The notes under the pieces were generated by a model that saw nothing but the letters and a program-made list of their open reading frames with translations, was not told the origin of the DNA and did no database searches. From positions 59,296 to 123,295 of the forward strand of contig JARLHL010000010.1 of assembly GCA_031292275.1 (NCBI GenBank): a stretch of DNA of 64,000 nt, read 5' to 3'. This document shows positions 49,237 to 57,448 of this stretch, piece by piece; the stretch's first letter is position 1, and every line of letters begins with the position of its first letter. The DNA is from Desulfocapsaceae bacterium. GTDB taxonomy: Bacteria > Desulfobacterota > Desulfobulbia > Desulfobulbales > Desulfocapsaceae. Position numbers and translations under genes: made by a program.

Positions 49237-49286
49237 TTTCCAGGGCAGCGACAGCGCTTGCAGACGCGGCATCGCTGCCCTGGAAA
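49237..49286. repeat. 15-bp inverted repeat downstream of the SulP gene
   Basis: TTTCCAGGGCAGCGA (49237-49251) and its complement (49272-49286) form a perfect stem with a 20-base loop. The core 12-mer CGCTGCCCTGGA occurs again directly at 49146-49157. No T-run follows, so it is not a standard terminator; it may slow polymerase or protect the 3' end of the SulP mRNA. Confidence 0.6.
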
Positions 49287-49295
49287 AGGAGACGT

Positions 49296-50981
49296 CTATG
49301 ACTTTTCCACCCTTGCCAGGAGTGTATCAACGGCCGACTGGTGTGAGTGAAAGAGGTTGTCTCTGCCTATAGTCTCTCCTAGTCCTGTCCGCTCAACAAC
49401 ATCCAGCACCTGTTTTTTTAATTCGCTGAAGCAGAGGGGGGTGCCGTTGGCCTTGAATCGAGTGATGAGCTTGGACAGGGTGTCGATTCCCGAGGCGTCG
49501 ATTTCGTTGATGCCGCTGCAGTTGACAAGAATGGTGCGCAAATTCGGGTTGTCTCGTTCCAGTTTGAGTATGGCCTTTTCAAAGGAGGAGACATTGATGA
49601 AGCGCAGGGCGCCGTCGAAGCGGATGACGCTTAGACGGGTATGGGATGGAGACGTGGTGTGACTGTCAGTGTCCGCAGCGTCGTCCTGCTGAAGACCCAG
49701 GAGCGCGATACGCGGGCGCATCATGCGGTAGAGCAGCAGGGCCAGAGAGAGAATGATTCCGATGAGGATGCCGTCCTGGATGTTCGGTGAGAAGGCAAGC
49801 GTTGCAGTAAATGTGATAAAGGATGCAATACCGTCGTCTTTGCTGGCCCGCCAGGCGTTGAGCATGACCCTGAAATTTATCAGCCCGATAACTGCCAGCA
49901 TGATGATGGCGGCGAGCACGGGTTTGGGCAGGTGAAAGAGCAGAGGGGTCAGGAACAGCAGGGTAAGCAGTACGCAGATGGCCGAGATGACTGAAGAGAG
50001 GCCGGTCCGCGCGTTGGAGGCCAAATTGACGGCCGATCGGGAGAAGGAGCCGCTGACGGGCATGGAGTGGCAGAAGGCGGCAGCCACCTTCGCCAGTCCC
50101 TGACCGATGAGTTCCTTGTTCTCGTCCCAGGGCTGACGCGTGTTGTTGGAGATTACCTTTGCGCTGGACATTGCCTCCATGAAGCTGACCAGAGCAACGA
50201 CGAAGCTTGCGGGCAGCAGGCTCAGCGAGGTGTTCCAATCCAGTTTCGGGATACTGAGGCTGGGAAGGCCCTGAGGGATGGCGCCGACGACCTTCCCTCC
50301 CATGTCGGCATACCCTATGGCGTAGCTGACCCAGGTCAGCAGGGCAACGGTGATGAGGACGCCGGGGAGTTTGGGGGTAAATTTTTTCAGGGCCACCATC
50401 ATTAGAATTGCGGCGATGCCGAATCCCAGGGACAGGGCGTGCAGTGCGCTTATGTTTTTGACCACATGCCAGATATCGAGCAGAAAGTGGGATGATTGGG
50501 GCGCCCGGATTCCCAGCAGGGTGGGCAGCTGGGAAAGGCCGATGATCAGGGCGGCCGCGTTGATGAATCCCATCAGTACCGGGTGCGAGAGGAAGTTGAG
50601 CAGGGCGCCGACCCGGAAGATGCCGAACAGGATCTGGAAGATGCCGGACATCAGGGCCAGGAGGATGACGCAGGAATAAAATAATTCGGTATGCTGAGTG
50701 GCCAGCGGAGCGACGCTGGCGGCAGCCAGCAGGGAAGTCATGGCGACCGGTCCTGTGGAGAGCTGGCGCGATGAACCGAAGATCGCGCCGACGATAGTGG
50801 GGATCAGGGCGGCATAGAGGCCGTAATACGCAGGCACGCCTGCCAGTCGGGCATAGGCGAGGGACTGCGGGATGGCGACCAGCGACACCGTAATGCCCGC
50901 GAGCAGATCGGATTTAAATGAAGAAGCGTCGAGCCAGAACGGCTTAATCATTATGGATGTAAGTGCAGTAGCGGATCTCAT
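49296..50981 (-). CDS. SulP-family anion transporter with STAS domain
   Basis: 561 residues. About 12 membrane segments with the SLC26/SulP motif near the start ('IPQSLAYARLAGVPAYYGLY'), then a STAS domain at about 440-555 with the conserved 'NEIDASGIDTL'. It imports sulfate, bicarbonate or another anion; the substrate cannot be told from sequence. AGGAG lies ahead of the ATG. It is transcribed away from the DUF202 operon. Confidence 0.93.
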   Translation of the reverse strand: MRSATALTSIMIKPFWLDASSFKSDLLAGITVSLVAIPQSLAYARLAGVPAYYGLYAALIPTIVGAIFGSSRQLSTGPVAMTSLLAAASVAPLATQHTELFYSCVILLALMSGIFQILFGIFRVGALLNFLSHPVLMGFINAAALIIGLSQLPTLLGIRAPQSSHFLLDIWHVVKNISALHALSLGFGIAAILMMVALKKFTPKLPGVLITVALLTWVSYAIGYADMGGKVVGAIPQGLPSLSIPKLDWNTSLSLLPASFVVALVSFMEAMSSAKVISNNTRQPWDENKELIGQGLAKVAAAFCHSMPVSGSFSRSAVNLASNARTGLSSVISAICVLLTLLFLTPLLFHLPKPVLAAIIMLAVIGLINFRVMLNAWRASKDDGIASFITFTATLAFSPNIQDGILIGIILSLALLLYRMMRPRIALLGLQQDDAADTDSHTTSPSHTRLSVIRFDGALRFINVSSFEKAILKLERDNPNLRTILVNCSGINEIDASGIDTLSKLITRFKANGTPLCFSELKKQVLDVVERTGLGETIGRDNLFHSHQSAVDTLLARVEKS

Positions 50982-51453
50982 GAATCACTCCTGGTAACGG
51001 TAATCTGTCCCTCAGGCGCCAAGGTTCGCAAACAAGCGGAATACCATGCTTCGGGGCCCTATTAAAACAGGATTTCCCGATAAGGGCAATAGTTTGACAA
51101 TTTAGGTTACCTCCTCGTTCCGCTTCCCGCAATCTTTTTCTGCTCACGAAAACCAGTTGCAGTCGACTGCCTCCTCTCCTGGTTCGGCGATTGTATTGAT
51201 AACGACTTCTTATTCATCTCAAAATCGGATACGCCTTTCAGATTCAAAAGAAGATGGAACTTGAATTTCATAAAATTCTATGTTTATTCATCTGAGCAGT
51301 TCAGGAGTGCGTACGGGGTGAGATCGTGTTTGAACAAGTCCGAGCCGGCGCCTGCTCTGTATGGATAAGCTCTTGCTTCTGCTGAAAACTGACAGATAAG
51401 GAGGGGGCCTGGTTGCCGTTAAGAAGGGATATGAAACGAGGCTGGCTGAATCA
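50982..51453. other. Divergent region between SulP and the DUF202 operon
   Basis: About 470 bp without a gene. Near its right end is a strong ribosome site AAGGAGG at 51398-51404, followed four bases later by an in-frame CTG (51409) that would add 15 residues to the DUF202 protein. No terminator or clear operator was found. Confidence 0.5.
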
Positions 51454-53169
51454 ATGTCCACTACAATAATGGATGCGGTGCAGGTTCCCATGGTTGTGTT
51501 AGAGCAGATTCTGGCTGAGCCGGCTGACGCCGTTGAGCGTCTGGACCAGCTGGTCGTCAGTGGCCAGGCGCCGAAACACATTGTGTTGAGACTTCTCTCG
51601 GAACACTTCGGGATCGCACCGATAGAGTATGACGAGATGATTCTGCTTGCGGCAAAAACCGTCCTCAGGCTTGATCTTGGCCACTTGCTCGCGGCGGGAT
51701 GGTTTCCGATAGCGGAGACGCCTGCCGGTGCCTGTATTGCGACATCCGTTCCCGGCGATCCAAGGGTAGCCGAAGCCGCCAGGGAGGTCCTTCATGCCCG
51801 TTCTCTGCACTTTCGTGTGGCGCTTCCTTCCGATATCCGCCGGTTTATCGAGAATCATCGAGATGTGAATCCCGGTTTTCCGGCTTCGGCCGGCAGGACA
51901 GCCCTGGCCCGCCTGCGGACCTGGATGGCCGAGCAGCGCACCCTGCTGGCGGGCTACCGGACATCGCTCGCTAAGGGCAGGACGGGACTTGCCTTTATCC
52001 GGACAGGACTCGCATTCATATCGATTGCCTTGGTCCTGTTGAGGATCTTTGGGATCGGTATCCTGAATGTGCCGGAGCTGGTCTTGCTGGGTATCGGGGC
52101 GGCTATGACAGTCGACGGACTCAGGTGGTATCTCCCTATAAGGAAAATAGTGTTTCCTGATGTCACTGCTGAGGCTACCTTCGAGACGCTTGCTGTAGAC
52201 GGCCTAAAGCGGACGCCGCTCACGGTAGATACTGACAAAGGTCGTTTCGACTACGCATCGTCTGAATCCACCTTCGGAACGACCATTCTGGAATTCGATC
52301 CCGCATCCGGCGGCCAGGCCTTCCGCCGCACACCTCCCGTTGACGGAGCAGAGGATCTCCGCATGCACTGGAACAGGCTGACCCCGGTTATGAGGCGTCG
52401 CTTCCTGGCCATCGACCGGACGGATCTGGCCGAAGAGCGGACCGTTCTGGCCCATTATCGGACCGTCATGGCACGGGCCCGGACCGGACTGGCCTTTACC
52501 CGGACAGGCATAGCCTTTTCAGGGCTCGGCATTGCCCTGCTGCGGCAGTTCCCCGCCAGCGCCTGGACGGTCTTCGACCTCATCCTGATCATGATGGGCA
52601 TCGCCATGACGCTGGAGGGTATTCACTGGTATCTTCCCGGCCGCCGGACCACGAGAAAGAGCGCCGAGGCAGTCAGGAAAACTTTTAGCAAAATGTCCAT
52701 ATGGGACTTTATCTTTCGGCCCTTTCACAAATGTCTGCATCCCGACGATCTCCCTCCAACCCTCACCATCAAGGGTTCCTATGCACCGGGGATATGGGGA
52801 ACGACGGGACTGGCGTTGGAGCGGACCCTCATTGCCGAACGCCGTAATGTCAAATCGCGGCTGCGGACCGTGATGGCCAGGTCCCGGACAGGCATGTCGT
52901 TCATTCGGACCGGGACCAGCTTCTTTTCCGTGGGACTTGGGCTGCAGGTCTATTTCGGTTCGGCCATTCTCCTGTGGACCCTGCATAATGCCGCATTGAT
53001 GATCCTCGGGCTGTTCCTGATCGCCGACGGTTTTTTCTGGCATCTGCCCGCGGAGAAGACGAAGAAAGAATTTCCCTACTGTTTTGCCGATATGGAGATC
53101 ATGTTCCCGGACTATGCAAAGCCTCTGTCGTTTTGGAAAAAGGTGATATTCAGCCATGAGGGCCACTGA
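51454..53169 (+). CDS. MshEN-like domain + three DUF202 modules
   Basis: 571 residues from ATG 51454, which has no ribosome site; CTG at 51409 (15 codons upstream, behind AAGGAGG) may be the true start. Residues about 40-135 resemble the GspE/MshE N-terminal domain ('LSEHFGIAPIEYDE', 'SDIRRFIE') but without the c-di-GMP-binding R-L-G/Q residues. Three DUF202-like modules follow at about 148-230, 320-397 and 452-535, each an amphipathic stretch with Arg-Thr every seven residues (e.g. R148, R155, R162, R169, R176, R183) leading into two TM segments and an aromatic 'WYLP' or 'WHLP' end. Known DUF202 proteins have one module. It overlaps the next gene by 14 bases. Confidence 0.8.
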   Translation: MSTTIMDAVQVPMVVLEQILAEPADAVERLDQLVVSGQAPKHIVLRLLSEHFGIAPIEYDEMILLAAKTVLRLDLGHLLAAGWFPIAETPAGACIATSVPGDPRVAEAAREVLHARSLHFRVALPSDIRRFIENHRDVNPGFPASAGRTALARLRTWMAEQRTLLAGYRTSLAKGRTGLAFIRTGLAFISIALVLLRIFGIGILNVPELVLLGIGAAMTVDGLRWYLPIRKIVFPDVTAEATFETLAVDGLKRTPLTVDTDKGRFDYASSESTFGTTILEFDPASGGQAFRRTPPVDGAEDLRMHWNRLTPVMRRRFLAIDRTDLAEERTVLAHYRTVMARARTGLAFTRTGIAFSGLGIALLRQFPASAWTVFDLILIMMGIAMTLEGIHWYLPGRRTTRKSAEAVRKTFSKMSIWDFIFRPFHKCLHPDDLPPTLTIKGSYAPGIWGTTGLALERTLIAERRNVKSRLRTVMARSRTGMSFIRTGTSFFSVGLGLQVYFGSAILLWTLHNAALMILGLFLIADGFFWHLPAEKTKKEFPYCFADMEIMFPDYAKPLSFWKKVIFSHEGH

Positions 53170-54367
53170 TTTGGCGCAGGATATGGAAAGGCTGCTTCCT
53201 CTGGTCGACGGGGGCGACATCAGCCGGGAAAAAGTGATCGAAGCGTGCCATGCCGCCGCCTGCCGCAATCTGGAGCCGGAATGGGTGCTGCGCCATGAAT
53301 ACCATATTCCCCGGCGCAGGATCCTGCAGGCCCTTGCCGACACCTTTCGCTGCCAGTGGGTGGAATATGACGAACGGCTGCCCGTTCCGGCAGAGCTGCT
53401 GGCGGGGCTGGATGTGGATGTGCTCTGCGCCGGCCAGTGGTTTCCCCTCATCAAGGACGGAGACACGGTGATCATTGCGGCTACCGATCCCCGTGATTCC
53501 CGAATGCATGAAGAGGTTCGGAAATATGTACCGGCGGCAAGCTATTCGTTCAGGGTCGCTCTGGGGGAAGACGTTCGGCATTTCATCCAGGATTTTGTCA
53601 ATTCGGTTCCCGAACATATCATCGGCAACGAGCGGACCGGTCTTGCGCACTGGCGCAACACCATGGCCCGCTGGAGAACGATGCTGGCCTGCTACCGGAC
53701 CGATTTTGCCCGGGCCAGGACCCATCTCGGGCTGCTTCGCGGCGGCCTGGGACTCATTACCATCGGCAGGGCCCTGCTGCAGCTTGGGGAGAACGTTTCC
53801 CTGAATCCTCTCTACTGGCTGATGATTGTCATCGGTCTCTGCATCGTTGTTCGGGGGATTCTCGCCTATTTCATGGCCAAGCATTCGATATTGCGTCCGC
53901 CCAGGCACCAGACCTTGGTGGAGGTGACCGCTTCAACGCTGTATTTTCTGGAAGGCTACCAGTTTGCCGAATTGCGGCCCGCGGATATCCAGATCAAAAA
54001 GACCATGCTGGCGCGGCTTAATGACAGTATCCCCAACTTCTGCGTCTTTATCGAACCATCCCTGGACAATAAAGTCCGGTCATCGCTGGCCCATGAACGG
54101 ACATCTCTGGCAGGACACCGGACCATAGCGGCCTGCTACCGGACCATCTATGCCCGGGCCAGGACCGGATTGTCTTTTATTCGCACCGGGGTAGCCTTTA
54201 TGACTATCGGCCTGGGGCTTATCGAGTATTTTGGTCTGAGCATCATGACTATGCTGGACACCCTGTTGGTTGTCGCAGGCCTTCTGATGGCCGTGGACGG
54301 GGCAATATGGTACTGGCCGGCCAGGATGGAAGCAGGCGAGGCGGAAAAGTCTGCTCCCCTCCTCTGA
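53156..54367 (+). CDS. MshEN-like domain + two DUF202 modules
   Basis: 403 residues, paralog of the previous gene. N-terminal MshEN-like domain about 35-150 ('LRHEYHIPRRRILQAL', 'CQWVEYDE'), then DUF202-like modules at about 160-240 and 315-390, with Arg at R160, 167, 174, 181, 188 and at R315, 322, 329, 336, 343: the same strict seven-residue spacing. The start overlaps the upstream gene by 14 bases, so translation is coupled and equal amounts are likely; a joint membrane complex with about ten TM segments is inferred. Function unknown. Confidence 0.8.
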   Translation: MRATDLAQDMERLLPLVDGGDISREKVIEACHAAACRNLEPEWVLRHEYHIPRRRILQALADTFRCQWVEYDERLPVPAELLAGLDVDVLCAGQWFPLIKDGDTVIIAATDPRDSRMHEEVRKYVPAASYSFRVALGEDVRHFIQDFVNSVPEHIIGNERTGLAHWRNTMARWRTMLACYRTDFARARTHLGLLRGGLGLITIGRALLQLGENVSLNPLYWLMIVIGLCIVVRGILAYFMAKHSILRPPRHQTLVEVTASTLYFLEGYQFAELRPADIQIKKTMLARLNDSIPNFCVFIEPSLDNKVRSSLAHERTSLAGHRTIAACYRTIYARARTGLSFIRTGVAFMTIGLGLIEYFGLSIMTMLDTLLVVAGLLMAVDGAIWYWPARMEAGEAEKSAPLL

Positions 54368-54464
54368 CCGCGTACTGGCCGTTCGCTGCAAACCATGAAG
54401 GCTTGTTACTTCGGCATGACGAGGCCGCTGCTTTTGGGCGGGGTTCATAAAGAAGGGAGAATGC

Positions 54465-55877
54465 ATGAAGATTGTCCATAAAATCAATCTTGCCAATATT
54501 TCTGTGATCATCCTGATCGCGCTTACGGGTTTCTTTGCCTTCCAGAACATCAACCTCGTACTGACTAAACTGCGCTTCACCGAGATTGCCGATGACCTCA
54601 ATACCTCATTTCTTGAGATGCGCCTTTCAGAGAAAAACTTTTTCTTATATGGAGATACGTCGGCCCTCTCTGAGATCGGTTCCAAGATCGACGAGAGTAT
54701 GACCACCCTTGAATCCGTTGGCCCGGACATCATAAAGGCCATCGGCAGGGAGAATTTAGGAGAACTCAAGGCCTGCTTAGGGCGATACAGGATTGAGGTC
54801 GAGACACTCAAGGGCAAGGGGGCTCAGGGGGTGGAAATGCAGGCGGGCCTGCGGGAGACCGGTCAGCAGCTGCGCGAATTTTCCGATCGCATCTCCCGTC
54901 TTGAAAGAATCAAGGTCAACAGCATCATCTCACGCTCCAAGAGGCAGCTGTTTTCCTCGCTCTGTTTTATACTCATCACCGCAATCGGCCTCAGATACAT
55001 GACCTTCTTCAATATCCTGAGGTCGCTGAAGCAGATCAAAAACGTGGTGGCTTCCATCTCCCAGGGCGATTTCAGGGCCATTGAAACAGAAATACCCCGG
55101 GATGAACTGGGAACGGTCATGACTGCCATCAACGCCATGTCCATGGAATTGGAAAATCGGGAAGAGCAGATCATTCAGTCGAAAAAGCTTGCCTCCCTCG
55201 GGATACTTACCGCAGGTGTTGCCCATGAGTTGGGAAATCCCCTCAACAATATTTCCATGATCGCCCAGACATACATGGAAGTATATGAGAATCTGAGCAA
55301 GGAAGACCGGATCGATTTCATGGTGAAGATTGAAGAGGAAACCCAGAGGATAAAGCATATTGTCGATAACCTTCTGGATTTTTCCAGACCGAAAAAGTCT
55401 CGGAACACGGTTGCAGATCTCAACGGCGTTGTCTTGAGAAGCTTCAAGCTGGTGCAGAATATGATTCATGTCTGCAATGTCGAAGCCCGCCTGGATCTTG
55501 CTGAAGATCTCCCAGCGGTCCTCATTGACGAAGGCCAGATTGTCGAGGTCCTGATCAATCTGATGACCAACTCCCTCCAGGCCTCCTCACCGGGAGCCAG
55601 ACTGACGGTGACGACTTCCTGTCTGCCGGAGAATGAATTTCTGCGCATTACCCTTGAGGATACGGGGAAGGGGATTCCCCAGGAACTGCTGGACCATGTC
55701 TTCGATCCTTTTTTTACCACCAAGGGCAACAGCGGGACCGGTCTGGGACTTTTTGTCAGCTACGGTATCGTCAAGAACCATCAAGGCACGCTGAAGGTCA
55801 GCAGCAAAGAAGGCGTCGGAACATGTTTTACAATTGAATTACCTGTCTACAATCCCAATATCAAGGAGGAAGCATGA
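54465..55877 (+). CDS. Membrane sensor histidine kinase
   Basis: 470 residues: TM1 about 10-30, a helical periplasmic domain about 32-160 (four-helix-bundle-like, 'EMRLSEKNFFLYGD'), TM2 about 163-180, HAMP about 180-235, HisKA with 'GVAHELGNPLNNISM' (phospho-His) and HATPase ('DTGKGIPQELLDHV', 'GTGLGLFVS'). The NtrB/AtoS-like type usually partners NtrC-like regulators, but the partner here is a bare receiver. GGGAGA precedes the ATG; the stop overlaps the next gene. Confidence 0.94.
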   Translation: MKIVHKINLANISVIILIALTGFFAFQNINLVLTKLRFTEIADDLNTSFLEMRLSEKNFFLYGDTSALSEIGSKIDESMTTLESVGPDIIKAIGRENLGELKACLGRYRIEVETLKGKGAQGVEMQAGLRETGQQLREFSDRISRLERIKVNSIISRSKRQLFSSLCFILITAIGLRYMTFFNILRSLKQIKNVVASISQGDFRAIETEIPRDELGTVMTAINAMSMELENREEQIIQSKKLASLGILTAGVAHELGNPLNNISMIAQTYMEVYENLSKEDRIDFMVKIEEETQRIKHIVDNLLDFSRPKKSRNTVADLNGVVLRSFKLVQNMIHVCNVEARLDLAEDLPAVLIDEGQIVEVLINLMTNSLQASSPGARLTVTTSCLPENEFLRITLEDTGKGIPQELLDHVFDPFFTTKGNSGTGLGLFVSYGIVKNHQGTLKVSSKEGVGTCFTIELPVYNPNIKEEA

Positions 55878-56239
55878 GCCCCCATCGAATTATGGTCATC
55901 GACGATGAAAGCATTGTCGGAAAAATGCTCAAAGCGGTTCTGGAGCAGGAAGGTTATGAAGTCGAACCCTTTCTCAGCGCCGCTCCGGCCCTGGCTAGAC
56001 TGAAAGAAGAAAAATTCGATGTCGTGATCACCGACCTGAAGATGAAAGGAATCGACGGCATGGAGGTCCTGCATACGGTCAAAAAGGAAAGCGCGGATAC
56101 CAAGGTCATCATGATCACGGCCTTTGCCAGCCTTGATTCCGCCGTGGAGGCCCTTCGCGGCAAGGTGGACGATTTTTTTCCAAAACCTGTAAAGATCAAG
56201 GATCTCAAGGCCTGCATCGAGCGTCTGCTGGGCGCTTGA
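55874..56239 (+). CDS. Single-domain response regulator
   Basis: 121 residues, receiver only: acidic pocket 'MVIDDESIVGKML', phospho-acceptor Asp in 'VVITDLKMKGIDG', Thr in 'VIMITAFAS', Lys in 'DDFFPKPVK'. There is no output domain, so it must act by protein contact, perhaps on the DUF202 proteins or the kinase-like protein downstream. ATGA overlap with the kinase gene. Confidence 0.94.
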   Translation: MSPHRIMVIDDESIVGKMLKAVLEQEGYEVEPFLSAAPALARLKEEKFDVVITDLKMKGIDGMEVLHTVKKESADTKVIMITAFASLDSAVEALRGKVDDFFPKPVKIKDLKACIERLLGA

Positions 56240-56445
56240 TCGCCCTTAAGGGGCGGTTCATAGAAATGGCAGCTTCACGGGCACAGCGATCTTGCCGTCG
56301 GAGTGATGGGCTTTCGTGGTTTGTTGCAGCCGGCCAGTTCGGGTCCTTGCCGTGCCGGTCTGCTGGAAGAGTTCTGCCTGCCCCTGCGGCATACGAATCA
56401 AAGCCGGGGAGTTTGGCAAAAACTGCCATTACTGTAAGGAATTAA

Positions 56446-57342
56446 ATGACAATTATCACGATTTCAGGCGGATTGTATAGCAATGGCAATGAAGTTGCCG
56501 GGAAAGTTGCCGAACGGCTTGGGTACAGTGCTTTGTCGCGGGAAGCAATTTTTGAAGCTGCTAAAAAATACCGTATTTCTGAAAATAAGTTGGAGGAGGC
56601 GATGCATGACGCTCCTTCTCTGTTTCAACGGTTCTCCCCGGAAAAACAAAAATATATTGATTATGTCGCAGCGGAAGTGCTTGCTGCTTTCGCAAAAGAC
56701 AATGTGGTGTATTCCGGTTATTCCGGCCATTTCTTCGCAAGCAATATCCCCCATATGCCTGTTGAGGTCCTTGCCTACCTGAAGAACGACAATGTCAACT
56801 ATAATGGCTTTGCCGGACGTTTCTTCGAGAGTCATGTCACGCATCTCTTCAATGTCAGAATTGTTGCGAATCTTGAAGACCGTATCCACCTGCTGATGAA
56901 CCGGCAAAATCTGAGCCGGGAACAGGCTGCGTCTCTTTTGAAGAAGGATGACCATGAACGCCAGGCCTGGAGCCGGCATTTTTATGGTATGGATAGTACG
57001 GACCTCAGTCTCTATGATCTGGCGATTCATATCAATAAGCTGACGGTCGCAGATGCGGTGGATGCGATATGTGAACGGGCGGTGCAGCCGAAATTCAGCG
57101 CCTCGCCGGATTCTCAGCTGGCCATTGAAAATATGGCTCTGGCCGCTGGAATACGGGCTGCTCTCATAGGCGATTATCCCCGCTGCGAAGTTATTGCGGA
57201 CGGACAGGCTGTGGAGATCTTTGTCCGGTACACATTGCATACCGATGCGATGATCGTCGACAAAATCACCGAAAAGGTCCTGAACATGCCCGGTGTATCT
57301 AAGGTTTCCGTCATTCTCATTCCCAGCGTCGTTTTTACCTGA
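56446..57342 (+). CDS. Cytidylate-kinase-like protein with a 30-residue tandem duplication
   Basis: 298 residues, paralog of the gene at 44403 along its whole length. The P-loop is degenerate ('ISGGLYSNGNEVAGKVA'). Residues 75-104 and 105-134 are tandem copies of one segment (see the repeat entry); the paralog has this once. The lid ('KKDDHERQAWS') and the C-terminal BON-like part ('DKITEKVLNMPGVSKVSV') are kept. It lies about 200 bp after the response regulator on the same strand and may belong to that operon. The ribosome site is weak ('GTAAGGA'). Confidence 0.8.
   Translation: MTIITISGGLYSNGNEVAGKVAERLGYSALSREAIFEAAKKYRISENKLEEAMHDAPSLFQRFSPEKQKYIDYVAAEVLAAFAKDNVVYSGYSGHFFASNIPHMPVEVLAYLKNDNVNYNGFAGRFFESHVTHLFNVRIVANLEDRIHLLMNRQNLSREQAASLLKKDDHERQAWSRHFYGMDSTDLSLYDLAIHINKLTVADAVDAICERAVQPKFSASPDSQLAIENMALAAGIRAALIGDYPRCEVIADGQAVEIFVRYTLHTDAMIVDKITEKVLNMPGVSKVSVILIPSVVFT
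56668..56847 (+). repeat. 90-bp tandem duplication inside the kinase-like gene
   Basis: Two 30-codon units, each of the pattern E-V-L-A-(Y/A)..-D-N-V-x-Y-x-G-(Y/F)-x-G-(H/R)-F-F-x-S-(N/H). DNA copies have diverged but the protein pattern is unmistakable and the unit length is exact, so frame is kept. Confidence 0.85.
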
Positions 57343-57448
57343 AGACGCACCGGAAAATCTTTGTGCTGCGGCTGCCGCAAGGAGGAGTGTGCGATTTTTC
57401 CATTCCGGCCGGCAGTGCATCGACAGCCGCCTGGCGGACTTGCCATGC

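Noticed and set aside
52519..53908. Minus-strand frames opposite the DUF202 genes
   Set aside because: The plus strand has the overlap-coupled operon and five matching protein modules; the antisense frames only reflect the Arg-Thr codon repeat.
53156..54367. c-di-GMP binding by the MshEN-like domains
   Set aside because: The Arg-Leu-Gly ... Gln residues of c-di-GMP-binding MshEN domains are not seen in either protein.
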